From G965250275 sp965250275 (lineage in GTDB: Bacteria; Pseudomonadota; Alphaproteobacteria; Rhodobacterales; Rhodobacteraceae), in contig OZ252297.1 of the NCBI GenBank assembly GCA_965250275.1, forward strand, positions 4,650,001 through 4,714,000: a DNA stretch of 64,000 bases, written 5' to 3'. The notes beneath the pieces are model-generated. The model saw only the letters and a list, made by a program, of their open reading frames with translations, was not told the origin of the DNA and ran no database searches. This document shows positions 7,759 to 16,839 of this stretch, one piece after another. The stretch's first letter is position 1. Each line of letters begins with the position of its first letter. Made by a program: the position numbers and the translations under genes.

Positions 7759-9456
7759 TCAGACGAATGCGACGACGATCGGGCCCCACAAGGTCAGGAA
7801 AATATTGGCCACAGCATAGGTCATCGTGAAAGACGGAGTGCCCGTGCTGTTCCCGGTTTTCTCAAGTAGCGTCGCATAAGCCGGATTGGCAGACCGGCTC
7901 CCCGCCAGAACGGCGCAGGCCTCGACCGGATTCCGGATCCGAAGCAGATAGTAGTTGATGGGAAACTGCACGATCATTGGCATCATCGTTACCAGCACCC
8001 CCAGAAGCAAAAGCGTGATGCCATATTCCTGAATGGCTTCAAGCGCAGGTTTCCCCGCATTAAGGCCGACGACCCCCACAAACACCGCCAGGCCGAAGCT
8101 TTGCAGGAAGTTCGCCGCACCGCTGTTGATGCCGCCGATCTTGGGGTGACGGGTGCGCCAGTACCCGATCAACAAGCCGGTCACCAGGCATCCCAGCCCC
8201 GATCCCAGGGCGACCTTTGTGCCGGCGATGACAAAGCTGATTTCTCCGATCAGATAGCCAAAGACGATGCCAAATCCGAGCGCGACATAGTTGGTAGCGC
8301 TGGCAGCGGGTGGGACATAACCGGCCAATTCGACGGCGCGGTCCAGATCATCCTTGTGCCCGACAACACTTACTTCGTCGCCCAACATCAGCTCGGTCTC
8401 TGGCAGTACGGTCACGTCGTGACCCATCCGATCGATCTTGCTGATATGGATCCCGCGACGGTCCTCTGTGCTCAGATGCGCGCGCAATTGGGCAATTGTT
8501 TTGCCGACAATTTCGCGGTTCGTCAGCACGACAGTCCGGCGCTCTTCCACAACCTGAAGCGCGGTGGGGTACTCTCCGATCTCTCGTCCAATCGAAGGCT
8601 CAAGCTGGGCAATCGCACTCACCAGCCCCGAGATCATGATGGTGTCGTTCGCGTTGATAACGGTATCCCGGTCAACGGCAATGGCTTCGTCGCCACGCAA
8701 TATCCCTTCGACCAAAACGTCGTCATCAAAGGAGCTTTCCAGCGCCTGTACCGACTTGCCCGCACAATCCGCTTCAGGCGCCACAACAAACGCGCGCGCC
8801 GCAAACCGGTTCATGGGAATAAACTCACCGGACTCCAGCTGACGGGCGCCGCCGCCGAGCTTTTGCGCCAGCTTTGTTGCTTCCTCGCGCAAGTTCCAGC
8901 CATACAGAATTGGCAGCAGCCCAACCATCAGGATCGGCCCGATCGAGCCAAAGATGTAAGTGACAGAGTATCCAACTGCGATATTGGTCTTCATCTGTTC
9001 AGCCGCTTCGGGGGCCAGCCCCAACAAATCCACTGCATTGCCGGCGGTTCCGATAATCGCCGACTGAGTCAGCCCCCCCGCCGCCAAACCAGCAGCCAGT
9101 CCTTTGTCCAATCCGGCCCAGATCGAGAGCAATAGAACGAAAGCAAGACCAAACAACGTCATCGACACCGCCGCCAGAAGCTTGGTCAGTGCACTGCGAT
9201 TCAACGCTGCGAAGAACTGCGGGCCACCATTGTACCCCACCATGAAAATGAACAGGGAGAAGAACACATTTTGAACGTCTTTGCTCAACGCAATACCGCC
9301 AGCCTGACCGACAACTACAGCCACCAGAAGCGTGCCCGCGATTCCGCCCAACTCGAACTTGCCAAAGCGGATCTTGCCGACTCCGTACCCGATGCCGATG
9401 CACAAAAAGAGCGACAGGATCGGATAGGTGCGAAGCTGGTCTAAAATGACGTCCAT
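7759..9456 (-). CDS. aspT: Aspartate:alanine antiporter AspT
   Basis: 565 aa, AAEx family inner-membrane transporter. It exchanges external aspartate for internal alanine; with the decarboxylase this consumes a cytosolic proton and generates proton-motive force. Two halves of membrane helices (residues about 10-190 and 395-565) flank a cytosolic region (about 205-385) holding two TrkA_C/RCK_C-type domains (ALESSFDDDVLVEGILR; LGDEVSVVGHKDDL). GGLTQSAIIGTAGNA in the first half and SGAANFLQSFGLAVFVG in the second are family-like. The convergent arrangement with aspD means the pair need not be co-transcribed. Confidence 0.9.
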   Translation of the reverse strand: MDVILDQLRTYPILSLFLCIGIGYGVGKIRFGKFELGGIAGTLLVAVVVGQAGGIALSKDVQNVFFSLFIFMVGYNGGPQFFAALNRSALTKLLAAVSMTLFGLAFVLLLSIWAGLDKGLAAGLAAGGLTQSAIIGTAGNAVDLLGLAPEAAEQMKTNIAVGYSVTYIFGSIGPILMVGLLPILYGWNLREEATKLAQKLGGGARQLESGEFIPMNRFAARAFVVAPEADCAGKSVQALESSFDDDVLVEGILRGDEAIAVDRDTVINANDTIMISGLVSAIAQLEPSIGREIGEYPTALQVVEERRTVVLTNREIVGKTIAQLRAHLSTEDRRGIHISKIDRMGHDVTVLPETELMLGDEVSVVGHKDDLDRAVELAGYVPPAASATNYVALGFGIVFGYLIGEISFVIAGTKVALGSGLGCLVTGLLIGYWRTRHPKIGGINSGAANFLQSFGLAVFVGVVGLNAGKPALEAIQEYGITLLLLGVLVTMMPMIVQFPINYYLLRIRNPVEACAVLAGSRSANPAYATLLEKTGNSTGTPSFTMTYAVANIFLTLWGPIVVAFV

Positions 9457-9741
9457 GATACAGCCCTAACAATCTGGCCAGGCTTGCAAATCCGGCGCAA
9501 GCGCGTGGCGTCGAAATTCTCTAAAAAACAAGAACAGCTTTGCCCCGCAAGATCAACGGTGCTGACCACGCGAATAGGTCTCTTTGCCAACGGGGGCTGC
9601 TGTGGGCAGGATGTGAGGACGCCGACATTCACCACAATCGGCAATGCGTTCCGGCTACCTTTGGCAGCCTTGCCAACCCGGACCTATTCTCAGGTCGCAC
9701 TGGCGCTATACACCGCCGAAAACGCCGTCTAACGTCGCCAC
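9457..9741. other. Divergent intergenic region aspT/MFS
   Basis: About 285 bp between two divergent starts. It must hold both promoters, but I see no confident sigma-70 box pair, strong palindrome or riboswitch motif. Confidence 0.5.
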
Positions 9742-10962
9742 ATGGCAACACCGCAGATCCATGACAGCACCTACTCCTGGGTGCGCCTTCTGATCACGAT
9801 GTGCATCGGAATGGTGGCCAATGTCGGGATGTGGGCAGTGATTGTGATCATGCCCGCTGTTGAGGTGGAGTTTGGCGCCGACCGGGCGCTGGCATCTTTG
9901 CCCTATGTGCTCACCATGATCGGGTTCGCGCTCGGAAACCTGCTGATCGGGCGCGTCGTTGACCGGTTCGGCGTCACGCTGGCGCTGAATGGGGCGGCGT
10001 TGGGCATCGCTGCCGGCTTCCTTCTCTCCACGCTCGCGCCATCAATGTGGACCTTGTCGCTCACCCACCTGCTGTTGGGACTTGGGACAGCTGTGGGCTT
10101 CGGGCCCCTGATCGCAGACATCTCTCACTGGTTTCTCAAGCGCCGTGGCATCGCCGTGGCGCTGGCGGCGAGCGGCAACTACCTGTCAGGCGCAATCTGG
10201 CCCACCCTGCTAGCCGGAATGCTCGCTGAAAGCGGTTGGCGGACGGTCTATGTCACGCTGGCTATTGTCACCGTCGCGGTTCTTGTACCACTTTCCCTGC
10301 TCTTGCGGCGCAAGGTCCCTGAAGCCGCGCACGGGATGGCAGAAGCTGCCTCCGCGCTGCGGGCCCGGAGTGTCGGGTTTTCGCCGCGGACATTGCAATA
10401 CCTCCTGGGCATCGCCGGGATCGGATGTTGCGTGGCGATGGCAATGCCACAGGTGCACATCGTCGCCTATTGCGTTGGTCTGGGATATGGCCCGGCAGTT
10501 GGTGCGGAAATGCTGTCTTTGATGCTATTGGGAGGTGTCGTCAGCCGCGTGATCTCCGGTCTGGTCGCTGACCGGCTCGGGGGCGTGATGACATTGCTGA
10601 TCGGATCGGTCCTGCAATGCATCGCCCTCTTTCTGTATTTGCCCTACGACGGAATGGTGTCGCTCTATGTGGTCAGTACGATTTTCGGACTGGCACAAGG
10701 CGGCATTGTGCCCAGCTATGCACTGGTTGTCCGCGAGTACATGCCGGCAAAGGAGGCCGGTGCACGGGTCGGATTTGTGATGATGATGACGATCATGGGC
10801 ATGGCGCTCGGCGGATGGATGTCGGGCTGGATCTACGATGTCACTGGCAGCTACCAGTGGGCCTTCCTGAACGGAATCGCATGGAACGGCCTGAACATCG
10901 CCATCATGGTGATGCTCCTGATGCGCGCGCGGCGCCGCGAACCCGAAGCCGCTATGGCTTAG
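9742..10962 (+). CDS. MFS transporter, monocarboxylate/oxalate-formate-type
   Basis: 406 aa with about 12 membrane helices. The loop between TM2 and TM3 reads GRVVDRFG, the MFS signature, repeated in the second half as SGLVADRLGG. The end of the first half carries FLKRRGIAVALAASG, characteristic of the oxalate/formate and monocarboxylate porter branch. Substrate cannot be read from sequence. It has no close partner gene; the neighbouring convergent gene at 11028 encodes a second transporter of the same branch. No clear ribosome site precedes ATG 9742, so the start is uncertain. Confidence 0.85.
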   Translation: MATPQIHDSTYSWVRLLITMCIGMVANVGMWAVIVIMPAVEVEFGADRALASLPYVLTMIGFALGNLLIGRVVDRFGVTLALNGAALGIAAGFLLSTLAPSMWTLSLTHLLLGLGTAVGFGPLIADISHWFLKRRGIAVALAASGNYLSGAIWPTLLAGMLAESGWRTVYVTLAIVTVAVLVPLSLLLRRKVPEAAHGMAEAASALRARSVGFSPRTLQYLLGIAGIGCCVAMAMPQVHIVAYCVGLGYGPAVGAEMLSLMLLGGVVSRVISGLVADRLGGVMTLLIGSVLQCIALFLYLPYDGMVSLYVVSTIFGLAQGGIVPSYALVVREYMPAKEAGARVGFVMMMTIMGMALGGWMSGWIYDVTGSYQWAFLNGIAWNGLNIAIMVMLLMRARRREPEAAMA

Positions 10963-11027
10963 CCCATTTCGGCCTGTCCATCAGTGGTCGCAAGTCGGGT
11001 TCTCTCGGTCTGGTAAAGCTTGACACC

Positions 11028-12254
11028 CTATTGGGCCGCCGGAACAACCTGCGATTTGCCCGGCAACGAAATCACCAATGCAAGGCCGATCGCCGCCAGA
11101 GAGGCCAGCAACAGAAATGCGTTCTGATACGCACCGGAAGTGTCAAAGATCCAACCAGCCAGGATCGGACCAATCGCTCCTCCGATCGTGCCAAAGAACA
11201 GAATTGTCCCGAAAATAGAGCCGTGCGCACGCATCCCATAGTACTCGGCCACCAACGGGGAAACGACGGTGAACAACCCGCCATGGCTGAACCCATAAAA
11301 CGCCACTACAACGTACAAGAGACCGTGAGACAAGACGCCGACAAACCCGAGTAGGCTTCCCAGCAGCACCGCAAAGCACATCAGGAATGCCCGTTTTGCG
11401 CCAATTCGATCCACCAGCATTCCGACGGCCAGACGCCCGGCAATGCTGCTCGCCCCCAAAACCGAAAGCAGTGTCGCGGCTTTTGTCGTGCTCATGCCGA
11501 GGTCAGTTCCGTGCACGGGCAGATGGGTGGGCACGGTCATCATGGAGGGAAAGAACATGAATTGAATGGCACAAAGCGACCAAAAGACACGTGTGCCCTT
11601 TGCCTGTGAAAAACTGATGCCTTCGGGGACGCCGTTGCCTGCAGCTGATTGGATTTCAGGTGGGCGCTTCATCGACAATGCGGCAATGACCAGCAAAACC
11701 ACCGCGCCCACACCCAACATAAAGAGGGCCTGACGCCAACCAAAGGCCAGCAACAGATATGCCGCCAACGGTGGTACGGACACCTGCCCGATGGCAGTCC
11801 CAGTCTTTACAACGCCAGACATGATACCGCGACGCTTCTCAAACCAGCGCGCGATGGTCGACAGAGTTACCACATCATGAGCGCCCAGGCCCAGCGCGAT
11901 GAACACGCCGAAGATTGCGAACATCTGCCATTGGGCCGTGACCTGTGACAGCAACATAAATCCGATGCCATAGGCGATGCCGCAAATGCCCATCACGATC
12001 CGCGGCCCGAACCTGTCGTTCATGCGGCCGCTCAGAATGGCCAGTATCCCCATGATGAAAAAGGACAATGAGGCGGCACTGGACAGGAAGGTTCGGGACC
12101 AGCCGAACTCCTCCTGCAACGGATTGAAAAAGAGGCCGTACGAGAACAGCAGCCCGATCACCGTGAACTGCGTCAGACACGCGCCAAACACCACTTTGTA
12201 ACGTGTGTCCACCAAACCGATGCTCCTGAAGAACTGCCTAAGCCGGCTGGCCAA
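11028..12254 (-). CDS. MFS transporter, monocarboxylate/oxalate-formate-type
   Basis: 408 aa, about 12 membrane helices. MFS loop SGRMNDRFGPR after TM2 and GMLVDRIGAKR in the second half; WFEKRRGIMSGVVKTGTAIGQ is the typical post-TM4 motif of the oxalate/formate-monocarboxylate branch. Convergent with the other MFS gene, which has the same architecture but is clearly a distant paralogue. The substrate is probably a small carboxylate; this is inference from the branch. Confidence 0.85.
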   Translation of the reverse strand: MASRLRQFFRSIGLVDTRYKVVFGACLTQFTVIGLLFSYGLFFNPLQEEFGWSRTFLSSAASLSFFIMGILAILSGRMNDRFGPRIVMGICGIAYGIGFMLLSQVTAQWQMFAIFGVFIALGLGAHDVVTLSTIARWFEKRRGIMSGVVKTGTAIGQVSVPPLAAYLLLAFGWRQALFMLGVGAVVLLVIAALSMKRPPEIQSAAGNGVPEGISFSQAKGTRVFWSLCAIQFMFFPSMMTVPTHLPVHGTDLGMSTTKAATLLSVLGASSIAGRLAVGMLVDRIGAKRAFLMCFAVLLGSLLGFVGVLSHGLLYVVVAFYGFSHGGLFTVVSPLVAEYYGMRAHGSIFGTILFFGTIGGAIGPILAGWIFDTSGAYQNAFLLLASLAAIGLALVISLPGKSQVVPAAQ

Positions 12255-12293
12255 TCATGATCTTGCTTACGGCAGTTGGCAACAGGGACCGCG

Positions 12294-13202
12294 CTACCCC
12301 GGTTGACCCAGATGTTCCTCGCCGCGTTGACGGGCCAGGTTGATCTGCTTCTGTCGCTCGCGAAACCGGGCCTTGTCAGTGTCCGAAGTTTCGTCGACGC
12401 AGCGGTGACAGGACACGCCGGCTTCATAACCCGGTCGTTTGGTGTCGTCCGGCAGGATCGGGCGCCGGCACCCATGGCAAAGCAGATGCGGCCCGGTCGA
12501 CAGTCCGTGCTCTACACTGACCCGCCCGTCAAAGACAAAACACGAGCCCTGCCAGGTGCTGTCTTCTTCAGGTACTTCTTCGAGATACTTCAATATCCCG
12601 CCCTTCAGGTGATAGACATCCTCGACACCCTGGCCCAGCAAGTAGTTTGTCGATTTCTCGCAGCGAATGCCGCCAGTGCAGAACATCGCGATCCGCTTGT
12701 TGTGGAACCGGTGTTTATTGGCCTCCCACCACGCGGGAAACTGGCCAAAGGACTCCGTTTGCGGGTCAATGGCCCCTTCGAACGTCCCGATTTCCACTTC
12801 GTAGTCGTTGCGGGTGTCAATCACGGCGACATCTTCAGAAAGGATCAAGTCGTTCCAGTCTTTGGGCTCCACGTAATGCCCAACCTGCGCCTTTGGGTCG
12901 ACATCCGGCTGACCCATCGTCACGATCTCTTTTTTCAGCCGAACCTTCATCTTTCCGAATGGTGGGTCCTCAGCTTGTGATTCCTTCCACTCCAGATCTG
13001 CGCACCCCGGCAGGGCCCGCAAATGGGCCAGCACCGCGTCGATCCCGGTCCGAGACCCGGCAATCGTGCCGTTGACACCTTCGCTTGCCAGCAACAGCGT
13101 TCCTTTGACCCCGTTCTCGCAACACAGTTTGGCCAAAGGCGGCTTCAAAGCCGAGGGCTCCTCGAACCGAACAAAGTGATAAAGGGCGGCGACAACATAC
13201 AT
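12294..13202 (-). CDS. trhO: tRNA uridine(34) hydroxylase TrhO (YceA-type rhodanese)
   Basis: 302 aa. TrhO catalyses oxygen-dependent 5-hydroxylation of uridine 34 in certain tRNAs. An N-terminal acylphosphatase-like domain (FHYVR-like start, GTLLLASEGVNGTIAG) precedes the rhodanese domain (DVAVIDTRNDYE; active-site loop CTGGIRCEKS with cysteines at about 175 and 181). The C-terminal tail has two CxxC-like pairs (CHGCRRP, CHRC), also typical. I start at ATG 13202 (MYVVAALYHF); an upstream in-frame ATG would add an unconserved, basic 28-residue extension. Confidence 0.92.
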   Translation of the reverse strand: MYVVAALYHFVRFEEPSALKPPLAKLCCENGVKGTLLLASEGVNGTIAGSRTGIDAVLAHLRALPGCADLEWKESQAEDPPFGKMKVRLKKEIVTMGQPDVDPKAQVGHYVEPKDWNDLILSEDVAVIDTRNDYEVEIGTFEGAIDPQTESFGQFPAWWEANKHRFHNKRIAMFCTGGIRCEKSTNYLLGQGVEDVYHLKGGILKYLEEVPEEDSTWQGSCFVFDGRVSVEHGLSTGPHLLCHGCRRPILPDDTKRPGYEAGVSCHRCVDETSDTDKARFRERQKQINLARQRGEEHLGQPG

Positions 13203-13300
13203 GCAGGCGCATCTAGACCCGGCGCGGGTTTGCCGCAAGACCCTGCATTGACGCGGCGCGTCACGCGCCGTAGCGATAAGCGACATCGAAGGAGGCGACG

Positions 13301-13897
13301 ATGACCAATGCGCTGATCGTGATTGATGTGCAGAACGACTTTTGCCCGGGCGGTGCGTTGGCAGTTCCGGACGGAGACGCCGTGGTTCCGTTGATCAACG
13401 CGATGATGCCAGACCATGATGCCGTGATTCTGACCCAGGACTGGCACCCATCGGGCCATTCATCATTCGCGTCGTCCCATCCCGGCGCTGCGCCCTATGA
13501 CCTGATCGAGATGCCGTATGGACAACAGGTTTTGTGGCCGGATCACTGTGTGCAGGGGTCGCCCGGGGCCGCGTTCCATCCTGATCTGCGCACCGATGGC
13601 GATCTCATCATTCGCAAGGGATACCACCGCAACATCGACAGCTACTCTGCCTTCTTTGAAAATGATCGCATTACACCGACCGGTCTGGACGGCTATCTGC
13701 GGACACGCGGCATCGAGCAGCTGACGCTCGCGGGCCTCGCCACCGATTATTGCGTACATTACTCTGCAGTCGACGCCGCAAAGCTTGAATACTCGGTCAA
13801 GGTCTGGATGGACGCTTGTCGCGCGATTGATCTGGATGGCTCTCTGGCAGCGGCGATCGAGGCCATGCGGGCAAGCGGCGTTGATCTGGAGATGTGA
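13301..13897 (+). CDS. pncA: Nicotinamidase
   Basis: 198 aa, cysteine hydrolase that deamidates nicotinamide to nicotinate in NAD salvage. The catalytic triad is visible: Asp9 (IDVQNDFC), Lys106 (RKGYH) and Cys151 (ATDYCV). Metal ligands are Asp47, His49 (DWHPSGHSSF) and His82 (WPDHCVQG). GGAGG lies upstream of the ATG. The stop overlaps or abuts pncB, so both salvage steps are co-expressed. Confidence 0.96.
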   Translation: MTNALIVIDVQNDFCPGGALAVPDGDAVVPLINAMMPDHDAVILTQDWHPSGHSSFASSHPGAAPYDLIEMPYGQQVLWPDHCVQGSPGAAFHPDLRTDGDLIIRKGYHRNIDSYSAFFENDRITPTGLDGYLRTRGIEQLTLAGLATDYCVHYSAVDAAKLEYSVKVWMDACRAIDLDGSLAAAIEAMRASGVDLEM

Positions 13898-13899
13898 AC

Positions 13900-15192
13900 A
13901 TGGTCGACATCGCAACACGGGTCTACAATCACAAATGGAAGATCGATCCGATCGTCCGGTCATTGATCGATACCGACTTTTACAAGCTGTTGATGTGCCA
14001 ATCTGTGTTCCGCAACAAGCGTGACACGCAAGTCACCTTCTCGCTGATCAACAGAACCACCCGGATCCCACTCGCCGATGTCATCGACGAAGGGGAACTG
14101 CGCGAGCAACTGGATCACATTCGCTCCCTCAGCCTCAGCCGGGGGGAAAGCACTTGGCTGCGCGGCAATACCTTCTATGGCAAACGCCAGATGTTCCGGC
14201 CCGATTTCATGGAATGGTTCGAGGGACTGCGCCTCCCGCCCTACCATCTTGAACGGAACAAAGACCAGTATGAGCTGACCTTTGAAGGTGCCTGGCCCGA
14301 AGTCATGCTGTGGGAGATCCCGGCACTGGCTGTGTTGATGGAGCTGCGCGGCAGGGCCGTGCTTGACGGGATGGGCCGGTTCGAACTGCAGGTGCTCTAT
14401 GCCCGCGCCATGACCCGAGTGTGGGAGAAAATCGAACGTCTTCGTGACATCCCGGACTTGAGCATCGCGGATTTCGGGACCCGCCGCAGGCACTCGTTCC
14501 TTTGGCAGGACTGGTGCGTGCAGGCGATGATGGAGGGCCTGGGCCAGAAGTTTACCGGGACGTCCAACTGTCTGATCGCCATGCGGCGCGAGGTCGAAGC
14601 CATTGGCACAAACGCCCATGAGCTTCCGATGGTCTATTCGGCTCTGGCCGAGTCCGATGCGGATCTCGCGCAAGCACCCTATGAGGTGTTGTCTGACTGG
14701 CATGAAGAGCATGATGGCAATTTGCGCATCATCTTGCCCGACACCTACGGCACCCACGGATTCCTGGAGAACGCTCCTGACTGGCTTGCGGGTTGGACAG
14801 GTGTGCGCGTTGACAGCGGTGATCCGGCCAAGGCAGCCGAAATCGCTTTGGACTGGTGGCGTGACCGCGGCGAAGACCCGTCCGAGAAACGGATCATTTT
14901 TTCTGACGGGCTCGATGTCGAAAAGATCGCAGAGTTGCATCAGCAATTTGCAGGGCGCACCAACGTGTCGTTCGGCTGGGGCACTCTGCTGACGAACGAT
15001 TTTCGGGGGCTGGTGCCAGGGGACTCGCTTGCTCCCTTTTCGCTGGTCTGCAAAGCCGTCAGCGCGAATGGGCGCCCGACGGTCAAATTGTCGGACAATC
15101 CCGAAAAGGCGATGGGGCCCGCAAGCGAGATTGCCCGTTACAAACGCGTGTTCGGTGTCGGCGTGCAAGACGCAATGGAAGTTTTGGTCTAG
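13900..15192 (+). CDS. pncB: Nicotinate phosphoribosyltransferase
   Basis: About 430 aa. Converts nicotinate and PRPP to nicotinate mononucleotide, with ATP stimulation. TDFYKLLMCQ at the N-terminus, FGTRRRHSFLWQ in the centre (loop with the phosphorylatable histidine) and GWGTLLTNDF near the C-terminus are family signatures. ATG 13900 follows GGAG by 8 bases; a GTG at 13894, overlapping the pncA stop, would add two residues. The pair pncA-pncB gives the complete nicotinamide-to-NaMN route. Confidence 0.95.
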   Translation: MVDIATRVYNHKWKIDPIVRSLIDTDFYKLLMCQSVFRNKRDTQVTFSLINRTTRIPLADVIDEGELREQLDHIRSLSLSRGESTWLRGNTFYGKRQMFRPDFMEWFEGLRLPPYHLERNKDQYELTFEGAWPEVMLWEIPALAVLMELRGRAVLDGMGRFELQVLYARAMTRVWEKIERLRDIPDLSIADFGTRRRHSFLWQDWCVQAMMEGLGQKFTGTSNCLIAMRREVEAIGTNAHELPMVYSALAESDADLAQAPYEVLSDWHEEHDGNLRIILPDTYGTHGFLENAPDWLAGWTGVRVDSGDPAKAAEIALDWWRDRGEDPSEKRIIFSDGLDVEKIAELHQQFAGRTNVSFGWGTLLTNDFRGLVPGDSLAPFSLVCKAVSANGRPTVKLSDNPEKAMGPASEIARYKRVFGVGVQDAMEVLV

Positions 15193-15207
15193 CGCGCCAG
15201 CGCAGGC

Positions 15208-16683
15208 TCAGACCAAGCCCCACAGATCTGCGTCCTGATACCAGTCCATTGCTCCAAGTGTCGGCTCGATGGCATCGCGGCCATTGATTGCCTCCACGCG
15301 TTCGATGCTCTTCGCCGAGATCCCAAGATCACCTAGTGACAAAGACCCGCTGGAGAACGCGTCAAATGTCAGATCGGACAGAACAAGGTACAATGTGTCA
15401 AAGCCCCAACCGCCGTTGATCTGATCCGCATCCGTACCGGAGCCTCCAATCAAGGTGTTTTCAGCAAAGACGAACGTATCGTTGCCCCAACCACCCTTCA
15501 TCTTGTCGCTGCCGGTGCCGCCAATCAGCACGTCCCGGCCAGCACCGCCGAACAAGTTGTCGTCCCCGTCCTGTCCAGCGATGATGTCATCACCCCAACC
15601 GCCGCTGATCCGGTCATCACCCATGCCGCCCGAGGCCAGATCATCTCCCCAACCCAGACTGATCCGGTCGTTGCCGGTACCGCCAAGAACGATATCGTCA
15701 CCGCCGCCGGCAAACACCTTGTCATTGCCGCCAAGAGCGAGGATCAGATCATCGGCGCGGCCCTGAATTGTGAGATCACTATAGTCCGACAGGGTTTCCG
15801 TCTCGCCGCCCTGCATCACAAAGGCAGAATACGCGCCCCAGGCTTTGTGCACGGCCTCCGAAGGATGGATGCCATCCCAATAGCCGACCTGGTCCACATC
15901 GAACCCCGTCACGCCGTCGTTCAGGAATTCGCTGCGCGGCGCCAGAATGCCAATGCTGGTAGCATCTTCGGTGATAGCCTCGGAGAGGGCGGCCACGTCC
16001 ACCATGCGCACTTCGATGCCATCTGCCCTCAGAGCGTCGGCCCTGGCCTCCAGCAACGTATTGTAAACCTCGGTCACCAACCCTGCGATTGTGGCCAGAT
16101 CGGCGTCGCTGCCATCGAAGGCAGGGAAAAAGTCAATCTTGGGAAGCGTGCCAAAATAGACCGTTTCGACCCCGGAGTCCGCCAACTCGCGCGCCGCCCC
16201 TTCCAACGCATCAAGGAGCTGACCGATCCCTTCGACAGCTCCGGCGATCAAGCCCGGTATGTCGGGCACGCCACCTGGGGTGTTTGCCGCGAGAATGGCA
16301 CTGAAATCATTGGATCCGATCAGCAGGAACGCCGCAGCACCAGCAGGGACTCCCGCAGCTGTATCCGCTTTGAAGCGTTCCACTTGCGCCGTGAGGTTGG
16401 AGTCGAATGTAGACCCGAGCGTCGAAAGGAACGGTTGCTGGGATCCGAGTGCGCGCGCGCCAGCCACGGCAAAGTTTACGGCCTCAAACCCTTCCACCTG
16501 CCGCGCATATTCCACATGAGTGAACGCGTCGGACACAGCATTTTGCGCCCCGAAATTCGGCAAGGGCGGCGCAAACGGACTACCTGTAGCCTCAAAAAAC
16601 GCTTGCTGATACGCGCTGGTCAGGACCCCGGCATCGGTGAGGCTGTCACCAAAGTAGTAAACTGTGGAATGTGCGGCTGACAT
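15208..16683 (-). CDS. Secreted SGNH/GDSL hydrolase with RTX repeats
   Basis: 491 aa. The N-terminal 300 residues are a GDSL-type esterase/lipase: block I GDSLTD with the nucleophile serine (about residue 14), block III GSND (about 122-125) and block V DGIHPSEA with Asp/His. Residues about 318-407 are ten nonapeptide RTX repeats of the type GGxGxDxhx that bind calcium; four carry tryptophan (WGDD, WGND). There is no Sec signal and the C-terminus is the usual uncleaved type I secretion signal region. The type I exporter is not in the window. Substrate unknown, likely an ester or lipid outside the cell. Confidence 0.88.
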   Translation of the reverse strand: MSAAHSTVYYFGDSLTDAGVLTSAYQQAFFEATGSPFAPPLPNFGAQNAVSDAFTHVEYARQVEGFEAVNFAVAGARALGSQQPFLSTLGSTFDSNLTAQVERFKADTAAGVPAGAAAFLLIGSNDFSAILAANTPGGVPDIPGLIAGAVEGIGQLLDALEGAARELADSGVETVYFGTLPKIDFFPAFDGSDADLATIAGLVTEVYNTLLEARADALRADGIEVRMVDVAALSEAITEDATSIGILAPRSEFLNDGVTGFDVDQVGYWDGIHPSEAVHKAWGAYSAFVMQGGETETLSDYSDLTIQGRADDLILALGGNDKVFAGGGDDIVLGGTGNDRISLGWGDDLASGGMGDDRISGGWGDDIIAGQDGDDNLFGGAGRDVLIGGTGSDKMKGGWGNDTFVFAENTLIGGSGTDADQINGGWGFDTLYLVLSDLTFDAFSSGSLSLGDLGISAKSIERVEAINGRDAIEPTLGAMDWYQDADLWGLV

Positions 16684-16798
16684 GTCTGTCTCCTCCCAAA
16701 GACTTTTTCTTTGCGAAGGAGCGTAGAGCTTAGCGACGAGCGCTCAATGCGAGTGCGCCTCAGCTGCCGTAGCGTCATGCCGCGATTTTGAAATGAAT

Positions 16799-16822
16799 GG
16801 TCCCAAACCAGGGTTTGGGACC
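16799..16822 (-). terminator. Hairpin downstream of the peptide-type binding protein gene
   Basis: Perfect 11-bp inverted repeat (GGTCCCAAACC / GGTTTGGGACC, 2-bp centre) 17 bp after the gene ending at 16840. On the minus strand it is followed by a T-rich but not uninterrupted stretch (ATTCATTT). It also lies in the promoter region of the next minus-strand gene, so it may protect mRNA ends rather than terminate. Confidence 0.6.
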
Positions 16823-16839
16823 AGAAAATCCGCGTTGGT

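Noticed and set aside
15450..15770. Regularly spaced repeats that could look like a CRISPR or tandem repeat array
   Set aside because: They are the coding RTX nonapeptide repeats in the SGNH hydrolase gene.
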